Origin: Cryptomeria japonica
Taxonomy: Eukaryota; Streptophyta; Pinopsida; Cupressales; Cupressaceae
Length of the DNA: 64,000 nucleotides
NCBI RefSeq assembly: GCF_030272615.1
Contig: NC_081413.1
Coordinates: forward strand, 184,497,451-184,561,450
Direction: 5' to 3'
Part shown: in pieces, positions 48,123 through 58,545 of the stretch
How the letters are laid out: each line of letters opens with the position of its first letter
Position numbering within the stretch: the stretch's first letter is position 1
Notes under the pieces: model-generated
What the model was told of the DNA's origin: nothing
Database searches by the model: none
What the model saw: the letters and a program-made list of their open reading frames with translations, nothing else
Made by a program: the position numbers and the translations under genes

Positions 48123-49315
48123 TGTTAGGTCCAACTAGGAAAGTTAATGTACTGAGATGGGAGCGGTGAATCAGTACTTCAAAAAATTTCTTCAAAAAAC
48201 AATCTTACTGATAAACATAAACTGTGTATAGCTGATCTCATAATATATAATGCTAAAACATAATCATAGAAATAACATTCATACACATTTCATTCCATAA
48301 CTCAAATATTTTGGTTACGCAGAAACTCTTTGTTAGAGAGAAAAACTATGGTGGGGATGGCACCCACAACTTCACTACTGCAATAATAAAGGTTGCTCAT
48401 TTAGAGCTACATGTTTAGCTATTTATGATAGCTTACCTTGTTAGGAGTATCAATATCTTTAGATCTACCTTACTAAAGGATTTTACAAACACTTTTACAA
48501 AATGGTGTACCTGGTTAAAGGCTTTACAATTTATAGACTTTGTTAGAGTCTTTTACCCTGTTAAAGGTTTCTATTACAACTCAAAATAATTCAATCAAAA
48601 TCTTTACAAATATCTATAACTTTACATCTGAAATGTTATAGCAGACTCTATGTACTCAATATGAAATTACCTTGCTCATAGCATCCCTCGGTAATTGATA
48701 AATCAACTCGGTGACCTCTTCTGTATACTTTGTCCCTTAAACTATTTTCTAAAAAACCTTCTCGGTGACCTCTGAATATCTCTGTCACTTATCTTCTCTC
48801 ATGATTTTCATTTTCAAATCATCAATTCATCAATCTTCCCTCTCTCTCTATTAGATACTCAAAATCACTCTGAATATATAGATCTCTGAGATGGTGATCT
48901 TGTTCATACATCAATCATACAAACATGTTTTATCGAATGAATAAACATAGAAATTATTTCATTGGATAAACTTCCTCAAAATCATACAAAATCTTTAAGT
49001 GCAATTCCCTATGTAATAACGGTTCCCTGTTCTCAAATCTTGTAACATGTTTCCACATATGTGTCCAGGTTCATTGAATCTGGTAACACGTTTCCACTAA
49101 ATTTAGATTAACTCGGTATACCTTCTTTGCTGCTCGGTAGGCATAGGAACTTTACTCGGTAGGCAGCTCAGTATCTCTCATCTTGGTGACTAGCCTTTCT
49201 TCTGTAACTGATAGCCTTAGTACATACTGACTAAATATTTTGGTAGTATTAACCGACTAGAGTATATAGGATAACTTTGGACATAAAACTAATGACAACT
49301 TAGTAAATAGTAATA
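48123..49315 (-). repeat. 5' LTR of element R
   Basis: Plus-strand start TGTTAGGTCC. Matches 29248-30436. The outer end reads AGTAATA where the inner copy reads AGTAACA. It abuts the 32-bp duplicated piece of element B directly. Confidence 0.88.
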
Positions 49316-51300
49316 GGACAAGATCAACCAGTTCAGTTATAGGTTTCTCTCTGGTATTACAAATATGTAAATTCCCATTACATCAAATTTGAAGAATTCT
49401 TTGTTAAGCCAATTTTCTTGCTCTTTGGTGAGCCTCTGCAAGGATCATTTTCTGAGGATGTAAAGAGGTTTCTTAGTCCTCATGAGCACAAAAATCCAAA
49501 GTTTAATCACAATTGGGGTGATTGGTACTCATGCCAAAATTTCACCTTTGTTTGGTGCTATGGATTTAAAGGTTACCCCTATGTGCTACCGAAGCCTACA
49601 CCAGACAGGATTATTTTTTTGGAAATTGTAAGGCAATTAAGTGTCTCTAATTCCAAAAATTTCAGAGGTGCACACAAGCAAGCCTTTCTCCCTAGAACAC
49701 TTCATTTCCTGGATTTCAAAATTGTATCTACTAGAGCATACGAGGCTGAAGTTGGTGGATGAGTACAACCTGTTCCAGCACACATCCAGAACAAATTATT
49801 ATCCTGAGGGCTACATCCACATGTGTAGTAAGAGACAAGGGTTGGGAGATTACCTTCATCAATAGGATGAATTTGAGGCCATGTGTAAAAATAAGGAAGT
49901 GGAGGAGCTTGCAGAGGTTATGGAGACCTTGGAGAAGAAACTAGAGGAGAGAAGACAGAGAATAGAAAACATTGAGGGAGAGCCAGCTCAAAGTGATTCA
50001 GGGGAGAATGAAGTAGTTTCCAAGCTCTATGCACCTAAGAAAGAGAAGGAGCCAAAAGCACAAGATTAGCTCCTTGTTGCACTAAATGCAGAAATAGATG
50101 AAAGGATGACAGAGCACACTTCATTTGTTTCAGATGATCAATTCATCAAGTCTAAAGAGTTTAAGTCTTTCTTATACCACTACAAAGGGAAGAAGCTGAG
50201 GGAAGCAATGCCTAATATCACACCAGATAATGAGGAGGAAATGTTGCAGAAGCTTAAGGCTGATATTGATGCAGAAGTGGAGATAATGATCCCATAGAGA
50301 GTGAGGCAGTTGCTAGTGGAAGCAAGTATTATTCTTTTCCTAGGGTGGGATTTGAGTGCATCATTTATTTTTGATAGTCTATTACATACAGACAATAAGG
50401 ACTTCGAGTTGGATGTCCAAGGGGTTAGTGATATATTCATTGGATCAAGATATGATCCAGATGAATAGGCAATGTTGTTATGGGCATTTTACCCCCCAAA
50501 TAAAAGGCCAAAAATCATAGATGTGGATAAAGCCTTTGGTCATATGATGACCCTGAAAGTTGGAGAGGTAGATCCTATGGTCATTGCTGACATAGGTATT
50601 GATATCTCAAAATTCAATAAGGCTCAAATGAAACACAAGATAGCAAAGAAAAATAAATATAAGGCCTCATATGAGAAAACCCTTAAGAGGAGTGGGCATC
50701 CAATCCATCAGATTACTAATTTAGGAAGCCACTGGAAGAAGAAGTTTGAAAAATTAGCTTATAAGCACAATAAGTTGAAGAAGGAGATGAAGAGCATCAG
50801 GGCTGATACTGCTTGTGTATTGATGAGTAAAATATACAATAACATGGAGAAGGCATTGGATGAATTTTGGGGTGTATATCAGATGAACATGGACAATATG
50901 GTTTCTAACACCAGAATTTGAGATAGACTCAACTTGTTGTTACAAGATGCATCGACTAGGGAAAAGGTAAAGAAAAAGGTTCAGGGTTTGCTTGTCACAC
51001 ATGATGAATTTACAAAGGAGTTGAAATCTGAATTTGATGAGTGCCAGCAAATTGTTCAGCATGGGGTTCCTGGTTTGGTGGACGATGCAGGTGTAATTAA
51101 GGATAAGATCGTATGGCTTTCTGAGTGTAAGTCTTTACTTAGTGCAGCCCAAGCCATTGCCAAGATGGATATTCTTGATATGAATGACACAGCCGATTAG
51201 TTCAAGAACTTCTACATGATTGAGAACGCAACCAGGGATGTGATATTCAATGCTACAACTTACAAAGATGCAGGCTGTTTGTAGCACATTCAGAAGTGAG
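49316..51300 (+). pseudogene. Element B ORF, 3' part
   Basis: In frame with 28301-29247 after element R is removed. The first 32 bp repeat the left flank. It reads YVNSHYIKFEEFFVKPIFLL, then HNWGDW (shared with element A), and shifts frame near 49740. The new frame stays open to 51300 except for TAG at 49863, 50067, 50295, 50466, 51198 and 51282 and TGA at 50919. The C-terminal part is charged and coiled-coil-like (EVMETLEKKLEERRQRIE; MKHKIAKKNKYKASYEKTLK). Its likely counterpart in element A is ORF 2. Function unknown. Confidence 0.62.
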
Positions 51301-52337
51301 GACAGTGGCTGGACTGAAAGTCTTAGTTTATTATTTAGTTTTATGTTTGTAATGTAATTGATGTTTTAGTTAGGCTGTTTAGTTATTGTTCAGTTAGTTG
51401 TCTAGGATAATGAAAGGGTGTGTCCTTTCATTCATGTCCCTTGGTATATGTATTTATATTGAGTCATTTTGTATCAAAAGACAGGAGGATCACAATTGTC
51501 TATAGATTTAAAAAGGCCAAGGGACTGTTAGTCTTATGTTATAGAAGGGTAAATGAGAATTAAAAGTCTTTGAGAAACCATGTAATCTCTGTGAGTGTAG
51601 CTTATGTATTCAGTATTGTTTTTTCAGGATCAATATATAAAACTTACTGCTTCTAGTTCCTTGATCATTGTGTTATTATTTCATGTTGATGTTTGTTTGT
51701 GTCCCCTAGATAAATCTTATAAGGGTTTGTTGTAATGTGACATCACAAGCTATTGTGATTGAATATAAAATTAAGTTTTTTACTTTTCTCGCAGCACTTA
51801 ATGAAACCATTTTAGTGATAGTTTTAAGACTCTCTCTAGGATCTGATCAAGATTTATGTCCTTAAGTAATACACTAATTGTCGGATGAAGGCACTAGTCT
51901 AATGTTGATTTTTGGAATAATTCTAATATATGTCTAAGGTCCTTAACTGACAAGCATCTTTGAATTCTTGTGATCTATGCCCTGTTCATAATTACTAATC
52001 AGTCCTAAAGCTGTTTCTTTTTTTAGTATACATTTTTCTCAACATTTTGTTTACAAGTATTCAGTAATAAACATTCTTAAAGCACATAAGTTTCAATAAA
52101 AGTTTCAGTAAAATTTCCAATCATGTTAAACACTTGTCCTCAATTTTAAATTCACTATAAAGAAGCAATCTCTTTATGCTTGGAGATTGGGGTACACCCG
52201 CCCGGGTCTAGTGAAGCCTAGAGTGTAGGGGAATTCGGTCTTCAACCATTCCCGTTCATTGGCCAAAGCCGATTGTGGAAATAGAAAGAGGATTGGCAGC
52301 CTCTTGTTTTCACAATCTATGGTTTAGGGCACCAACA
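51301..52337 (+). other. 3' region of element B
   Basis: No gene. T-rich sequence with a probable hairpin (TTGTGGAAA ... GAGG/CCTC ... TTTTCACAA) at about 52274-52315, just inside the end CACCAACA. No match to the element's left end was found by eye. Confidence 0.5.
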
Positions 52338-52850
52338 CATTCTTTGTATTCTTTATTGTTGACTCAATTGAGTGAGAAAGTAGACAATAGATTAAATAAC
52401 ATTCATTCTTTATATTCTTTATTGTTTAATGCTATTCAAATTTTTGACAAAGATAAAGAGGTGGAAATCCCTTTGTTTACAAAGTGGTTACAAAGGGGGA
52501 ACGAGCTCAGAATAATGTCAATGGCTTCCAAGTATCATGTTGAAAGGCCACCTACCTTCATCCAGCCTATTTTTTGATAAAATCAATGCAGGAAGCCCAA
52601 GTGCTACCAGACAATATAGAAAGAAAAATAAGAGAGTTGATGAGAACCTTTAGTGAACTGAATAAAATGATTTTGTTGGGTATTGAGGATGAAAATGGGG
52701 CAATCGAGCCTTTACAACTCTGGAAAGAAGAGGCAGAAAGAGTCATCAACACTCAGGTGGACATTATTTGTGATGAGTTATATACTACCATGCTGGAAGA
52801 TAGCATGGACACGATAATATGCACAAGAACATTTTTTGAATAGTTTTAAA
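52338..52850 (+). pseudogene. Element A ORF 2, 3' part
   Basis: Resumes in frame after element B: HSLYSLLLTQLSEKVDNRL, a second copy of the 22-residue unit at the left junction, then ALFTKW-like WLQRGNELRIMSMASKYH. A frameshift near 52570 leads to QVLPDNIERKIRELMRTFSE and ILLGIEDENGAIEPLQLW, with a TAG near 52842. Probably a coiled-coil protein; function unknown. Confidence 0.55.
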
Positions 52851-54284
52851 GGGAGGCAAATCAAGTGACAATTAAGTATACTCCATATAGGGAAAAAGAT
52901 GATGAGGTTATGAGTTTCAAATGACCTTGAGATGAGGAATACGTTGAATGGAGTAATACTTATTTAAAGGATGAATGAGGACATCAAATAGTTAGCTAAC
53001 TATGTGATGTGATAGTCTGGCAAGCAGTTTTGCTTCTTTGCAGCTTTCACTTTTTGGATGTGAGCGGCAAAAAGGCAGGCCCGTTTCAAATATTCATCGA
53101 CAACAACAAAAGGGAAGAAAAGGTGCATAAAGTGCTATAATGAATCAGTTGTAGATATTTTGGTCTTGGTTGTGACATTCCTTATGTGGAATATTTTATA
53201 ATTGAATTGTGGGTAAACCGGTCACTTTTGAATCACAGGTGTCTCCTCTGGCTCGTGGATTGTTTTTCTCCCTTATTTCTATAAAAGGAAAGTCAAGGCC
53301 AAGAGATGGGATTCTGAATTTGATCTTTGTACTTAGGTTTCTCTAAAATTTAGAGTCATAGGTTCCTGTAGCGAATTCTAGGTAAAAAGGAGCAAGTTGT
53401 AAAGATTTTGCAGAGCGAAATAGAATGAGTCTTGTGTCATATCTTATGCAGGATTTGAATGATTGAATTGTATGCTATTTTTATGCCAGTTATAGCATTT
53501 GAATAAATGAAATAGAATCCAAGTTTATTTCTCTCCAGTGTGTGATTCTGCTATCTTTTGAATGAAAGTGAATCAAGGATTTATTCCTTTCAGTACATTG
53601 TTGTGATGTATGTGATTTGTGTTTATGCTTTTATCCAAGGGATCAATTAAATGCTTGAACAAAATTGCAGAGTGGTAGAACTTGTGCAAGGATTTAGATA
53701 AGTAATTTGGGCTTGGGTTGTAATTGAGATGCATTGTAAGGCAATGTATTCTTAGATCAGTATGTTATCATATGAGTTCTGCTATAATTCACTTTATATT
53801 TCATGAATTTGACTCCCCAATAGAATAAGGCACTAGTCACAACTCGTTTCAAATCTTTATAGTCATGTTGTGCTCATTTTGTCTATATTTGTTACACATT
53901 GTTGATTATCATAATACTTTTCATTTTATGTATGTTATTGTATGTTTTCCTGTCTCATGCTCCATTTAGGTTGAGGATCACTAAAGGATTTTCCATCCTT
54001 GAGCATTCTCCCTATTGTTGAGCCTGTACATGAGATATTTTGTTTAATTTTGGTGAAAATTATAAGTATGGCACAAAGATTATAAGTTCACCAAGGGACC
54101 ACCCTCCTGGGTTTTGCAGAGCCCAAAGTATAGAAGTATTAGCAGAATCCTTTTCATATGTTGGTCCAAGTTCTTGGAGATATCGATAGTTGGAGCTGGC
54201 TTCTCCATAGATAACCCGAAGAATCAACTTGGTTGTTGCCTCTTGCAGTGTAAACCCCATCCATTTTTCTTGGGGAACTAACAT
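52851..54284 (+). other. 3' region of element A, no gene
   Basis: T-rich sequence with TATA-like TTCTATAAAAGG near 53278, which may mark an LTR or 3' region. The last bases GGAACTAACA (to about 54283) look like an LTR-type end beside the host repeat, but no partner end was found. A 75-codon minus-strand frame at 54060-54284 starts exactly at the junction and shows no recognisable family. Confidence 0.45.
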
Positions 54285-56066
54285 AATATTTTAAATATTA
54301 GACCATGATTATATTTTAATATCAATTTAGAACCTTATTTTTTAAATGATTTAACTTTAATATGAACATAGAATCTATTTTTTAATTTAATATTTTTATT
54401 TTGTGTACAATTTTTTCTATCATTTTATCATATTTATTAGAGAAATACATACTAATTTATAATATTTAATATCAATTTTTAAATTTATTATTGAAATAAT
54501 CCAACAACTCTAGACATTGCAATCATCTTACAAGTCTCTCCATAAATGTGAACCCTCAATCACAAAAATTAGTAGTAAAAAACACCTTAGACATAATAAG
54601 AATCATTTTAATTTACATGACAATTAACATAAAACGCTTCCAAATTATCTTATTAAAGTCATTCCATTAAAAAAAGAAGGATTAATTTTTTAGAAGTTAA
54701 AAAAAAAGATCATATGCCCCATCTAGAGTGCATGACTAGCCCATTTTCTTTTTTTCACTAACATTATGTAACATAAAATATCTGTCAACTTACACCAACT
54801 AATGGTCAAACTTTTCAGCATATACATCATCCTTATATGATTAAATTTATATCTTTGCATTCACTTATAGAGGTTGAGTTGGGATGATTGGATGACTTGG
54901 GGCCATTCCTCCTTATGGACATGGGGTTGCTCTTTGTTCACTTCTTTATTTGTATTGGGAATCTCCATGAAAATCCCTAGCTTTTTCATAAGGACCTCCA
55001 TTTTCTTCTCTTCCCTATAAATTTTCCTCTTATCAAACTTCTTCATTTAGTGAAAAATGCTTGTAGCATCCTCTTTCAATTTTAAGAATTTGCATTATTT
55101 TTAGCTATCCTCTCTTTATCTTAAACCATTATTTACTTATTTATTCCACTTTGTTGTAGATATCTTTTCCTAAAAAAAATAAACAAATCACCTTCTCCTT
55201 TCTTGTTAGTTACTTTAGTCTACAATATCTATTTTATAAAACCTACAACATATATACAAATTTCTCATAAACAAATAAAATTGTTTTGATATCACTGAAA
55301 TTTGTAATTAACTTAAGTACTGCAAACTAACTCACCAACATTGAACCTTCAACTTACATGAATATAATCTACTGAAAAATGATTGGTGTCCATTAAATAT
55401 TTGGATTTTTTTTTAATTACATTGAATTATAATTATAATGCTTAATTGAGTACTAAAATTGCTTCTATGGAATTTAAGAATCTGCACTTCCCTGGTTGTT
55501 TTGACTCTACTAATTTGTCTAATGTGGGAATGGTAAGAACTTGTCAATAAATTTTTTTTGTATAAGATAGTTTCAGTTGGATACAAATATTCTTAAATCA
55601 TCGACTATGTTTTATCTATGGGCCTTACAGTGTCAGTCATCCTTGAGCCGACCTGCATCTTTTTCCATACCTATCTTAGTTGAAATGTATAGGAGTGTGA
55701 GAGAGAGACTATAAACTAGTAATTACATCAAATGAGTTAAATTTAGTATGTCTACATGATCCAATCTGAATCATCATGGCCTTTGATCAAGGTCATTATA
55801 AGACAGGGGCACTTGAAGACTTCAAAGATTGGTATCAATATGGTTAATTTTCAAAAATTGAAGAGGGGGTATTCGGAGATGTCAATTTTTTTTAATATAT
55901 TTAAGAATTTCAAAAAAATATCAGGACATAGAATTTAGAAAACACTCTCAAACTCAGATTCCACATGATAGTATAGCAGGGGGTAACTCATTAAGACCAT
56001 CTGATTCAACCATTTCATCCATGATGACCCCTAAATGATAGAAAAAAATAATTTTGTGTTTGTTTT
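54285..56066. repeat. AT-rich non-coding unit, right half (copy 2 continued)
   Basis: Starts with the second copy of the 184-bp segment at 4330-4513. 54842-55110 matches 1132-1370 and 55760-56066 matches 1385-1640. The 650 bp at 55113-55759 are absent from copy 1. No gene. Confidence 0.78.
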
Positions 56067-57173
56067 TGTATACACCTAAAAATGGTCTGAAGATAGTTAA
56101 TTAAATACGCAGTTATTTGATTAATTTCCCTTCCCAATTAATTGGATTCACAAGCAATTTAATTAATTTCTCTATTCATCTACTAATAAACAAATCTAAA
56201 TGATTTATTTATATAGTTCATCTCATATCCCCTTTTGATTAATTAATTCTCAATTAACTAATGTCTCCCCATACTAATCAATTGTTCTAATCCCTAATTA
56301 AGATTAACAAACTCAAGTTTGTTGAGATTAATTACCATTTTCCAATTATTTGAATTTCTAAATTCAAATGAGGACATGGCTCCTAACTTTAACCACCCAA
56401 CCTAACCATCCCCTAACTTAACCCATTGAATCTAATCTTGGGTCTAACTAAACCTATCCTATCTTACACATTCTAACCTCCTTATCCTAACCTCTCATGG
56501 TGTGGATATTCTCTCCTTGAGACACATGGCACTTTTTCCACATGTCTCCACCCTTGGACACTTGCCCTCTCATGAGCAAGGATCCTTGACACTTGTCACC
56601 ATAGAGATGACAAGTGTCCCTTCCTCCAACCTCTTCTCCAACTTCCTCAATCTTGGCCCTTGATATCTTCAGATCAGATCTGGACCGTTGATTCCTACCA
56701 CCTCAGCTTTGGCCTTGGAAATCCTATAAATACCCCTCATTTTGGAGCAATCTGGATCCAATCTCATATCAATTTATGCATTGTTATTATAGGCATATCG
56801 ATCCCATCTCATATCAATTTAGGCATCATTACTATAGGCAATTTGCATTTCAATTATCTAGTAATTAGCTTTGGATTTATCATAGCATGTTCATCTAGGT
56901 TCTTAAATCATGCATTTCATATCATCTCCATAGTCAATCATGATCAATTAGCTACTCAACTCTTGAGTTGTCACTTTGGAGTTCATTTCTTTGCTGAGAG
57001 TCCATCAATCCAAAACCTTCAAGGTCCTCAAGAATAGAGGGAAATGGGACATTTCAAGGAAGGCTTATGGTTTGCATCTTTGGTTTAAATTTTCAATTAA
57101 GCTTTTCAATTATGCTTCTATTGTCTCATTATATGTGTATGCCTCTTATACTAACCACATTTTTAGCATCACA
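56067..57173 (+). mobile_element. Solo LTR, gypsy type, 1107 bp
   Basis: Starts TGTATACACCTAAAAATGG, ends TTAGCATCACA, and is flanked by GTTTT on both sides (56062-56066, 57174-57178). Copy 1 of the host unit (about 1640-1660) has no insertion here. A TATA box context (CCTATAAATACCCC, about 56723) supports an LTR promoter. The start resembles the element N LTR start. Confidence 0.83.
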
Positions 57174-57350
57174 GTTTTTATTTTTGACCTTTTCACATAC
57201 CTTTGATAAGAGGAGACATGTGGGAGACATCCAAAAACCTGGAAAGAGATGGTGGGAGGCATGGAAGTGAAGTCACTTCCAAAATTGATGACTCGAAAAG
57301 CATGAGAAGTCTTGGAAACGTGTCTGGAAGAGCCTTTATCATGATAGAGT
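57174..57350. repeat. Host unit between solo LTR and TRIM
   Basis: Matches about 1640-1805 of copy 1, including GATAAGAGGAGAC and ATCATGATAGAGT. No gene. Confidence 0.75.
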
Positions 57351-57689
57351 TGTTGGCAATGGGCCAACATCCCTCACAGGGATTCACGACATGGTTTAAT
57401 AGCCTCGTGTTGATTATATAAGTCTAGTGGTTGTATTGGGCATTGACAGGTCAATCTTTTGGTGCAACGACAAGCCTGTCTTGTAACAAGTGGTATCAAA
57501 GCTTGGTCATAGGTTCAAATCACATAGGCTATGATGAGTGACTTTGGGAGGGGCATTATTTGGCAGTGGTCCAGCATCTAGGATTCGTGACATGGTTTAA
57601 TAGCCCTCTGTGGATTCTATAAGTCTAGTGGTTGCATCGAGCATTGACAAGTCGATCTTTTGGTGCAATGACAACCCTAGCTTGTAACA
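57351..57689 (+). mobile_element. TRIM (miniature LTR retrotransposon), 339 bp
   Basis: LTR 1 57351-57488 and LTR 2 57557-57689 (about 135 bp each) enclose a 68-bp interior. This holds an initiator-Met primer site TGGTATCAAAGC (57491-57502) and a polypurine tract TTTGGGAGGGGCA (about 57544-57555). Target duplication AGAGT flanks it (57346-57350, 57690-57694). Copy 1 at about 1795-1805 reads straight through the empty site. No coding capacity, so it must use proteins from other elements. Confidence 0.88.
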
Positions 57690-57694
57690 AGAGT

Positions 57695-58280
57695 AGTTGA
57701 AGACTTTGTTGTTCTCCCAAAGACAAACAAGATATGCAATCAACATCCACAATCTAGCCACTACACTTTTTATCTAGTGGATTGTCTAAGCGAATTAAAA
57801 ATATTACCAAACATCATATTGAACCAAAAAAATCCTATTGGGTATGGTGGTAGGGAGAGAGAAATTTGCAAGTAGATATTTCTTAGTGGAAGATGTCAAA
57901 TTTGCAAATGGAATATATAAGCTTGTAAGAAAGTGTGTAGATTTAATATTTTTAGAGGTGAAAAGTGGGTTTTGACTCATTTAAAATAATCAAGATCAGA
58001 TGGAGTATTAAGATTTGATAGAGCAAGCATTATATGATAATAAAGACGAGCAACTAAAGATGCAAAACTAAAATTATTTATACGAGCAATACCAATGAAG
58101 CAAACAACTGAGAACAAACCACCTAGAAAGAGAATGATTAGGTGGCTTAAACTTATATTACTCAAGAGAGTTTTAAATATTAGCTATGGTTCTACCCACC
58201 GAATTGATAAAGCTCATTAAATTTCCTAGGATCACCTGAGATACTTATGCCTGAGTGCCTAATAGAACTTCTACAAAGAT
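57695..58280. repeat. Host unit, right end
   Basis: Matches about 1805-2365 of copy 1 and ends just after CTAATAGAACTTCTAC. At the same place copy 1 passes into the purine tract. Minus-strand frame 57977-58165 (and its copy at 2000-2257) encodes a hydrophobic peptide of about 62-85 codons, present in both copies but without supporting features. Confidence 0.75.
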
Positions 58281-58285
58281 GTTGG

Positions 58286-58545
58286 GAGATTTGAAATGCA
58301 GTCATATCGTTATCAAAATCAATCTTCTGCTTCTAAAAGTCATAATTAGAAGACAAGAAGATTGAATTTAGAAATGTCTCGTCAACATGAGTATTCACAC
58401 AAAATCTAGCATACAAGAATTGCTTCCTGGACCAAGCCACAAGCAAGCTACCCAAAACACTGTCAATACCTAACAAAACATCTTCCCAATATTCCAATGA
58501 ATGTCATAGTAATCTTACCCAAATGAGAAATATATTACATCACTA
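58286..58545 (-). pseudogene. LINE ORF1 (DUF4283-type) remnant
   Basis: Minus-strand reading gives WVRLL, a stop, HSLEYWEDVLLGIDSVLGSLL, then FLYARFCVNTHVDE. This fits the DUF4283 pattern of plant L1-type LINE ORF1 proteins (WVRLPxLPxEYW, then a helix with IGSxLG, then YARxCVEVD). Only about 80 codons are visible, with stops, and no ORF2 (endonuclease or RT) was found nearby. Confidence 0.6.

Larger units (their letters stand above)
29248..49315 (-). mobile_element. Element R: LTR retrotransposon with non-pol ORFs, nested in B
   Basis: Minus strand: 5' LTR (48123-49315), initiator-Met primer site (48109-48120), gag-like coiled-coil/zinc-knuckle ORF, long unknown ORF, polypurine tract (30437-30449) and 3' LTR (29248-30436). 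The outer LTR bases are degraded (TTTCAGG for TGTTAGG; TAATA for TAACA). There is no 5-bp duplication. Instead 32 bp of element B's ORF are present on both sides (29216-29247, 49316-49347; two differences). No protease, integrase, RT or RNase H was seen. Element N interrupts it. Confidence 0.85.
26644..52337 (+). mobile_element. Element B, inserted in element A (25.7 kb with nested elements)
   Basis: The ends TGTTAGCAC and CACCAACA are bordered on both sides by CATTC (26639-26643 and 52338-52342). The element A frame reads straight across after removing it. TG..CA ends and a 5-bp duplication point to integrase-type insertion. I could not find a pair of LTRs by eye between 26644-28300 and 51300-52337, nor clear terminal inverted repeats. 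Net of nested insertions it is about 5.6 kb and carries one long degenerate frame homologous to element A's ORFs. Confidence 0.72.

Noticed and set aside
26592-52406. 53-bp long target duplication around element B
   Set aside because: Explained by a pre-existing 66-bp tandem repeat in the host frame plus an ordinary CATTC duplication.
54060-54284. Minus-strand gene starting at the block junction
   Set aside because: 75 codons, no recognisable family; the start at the junction is probably chance.
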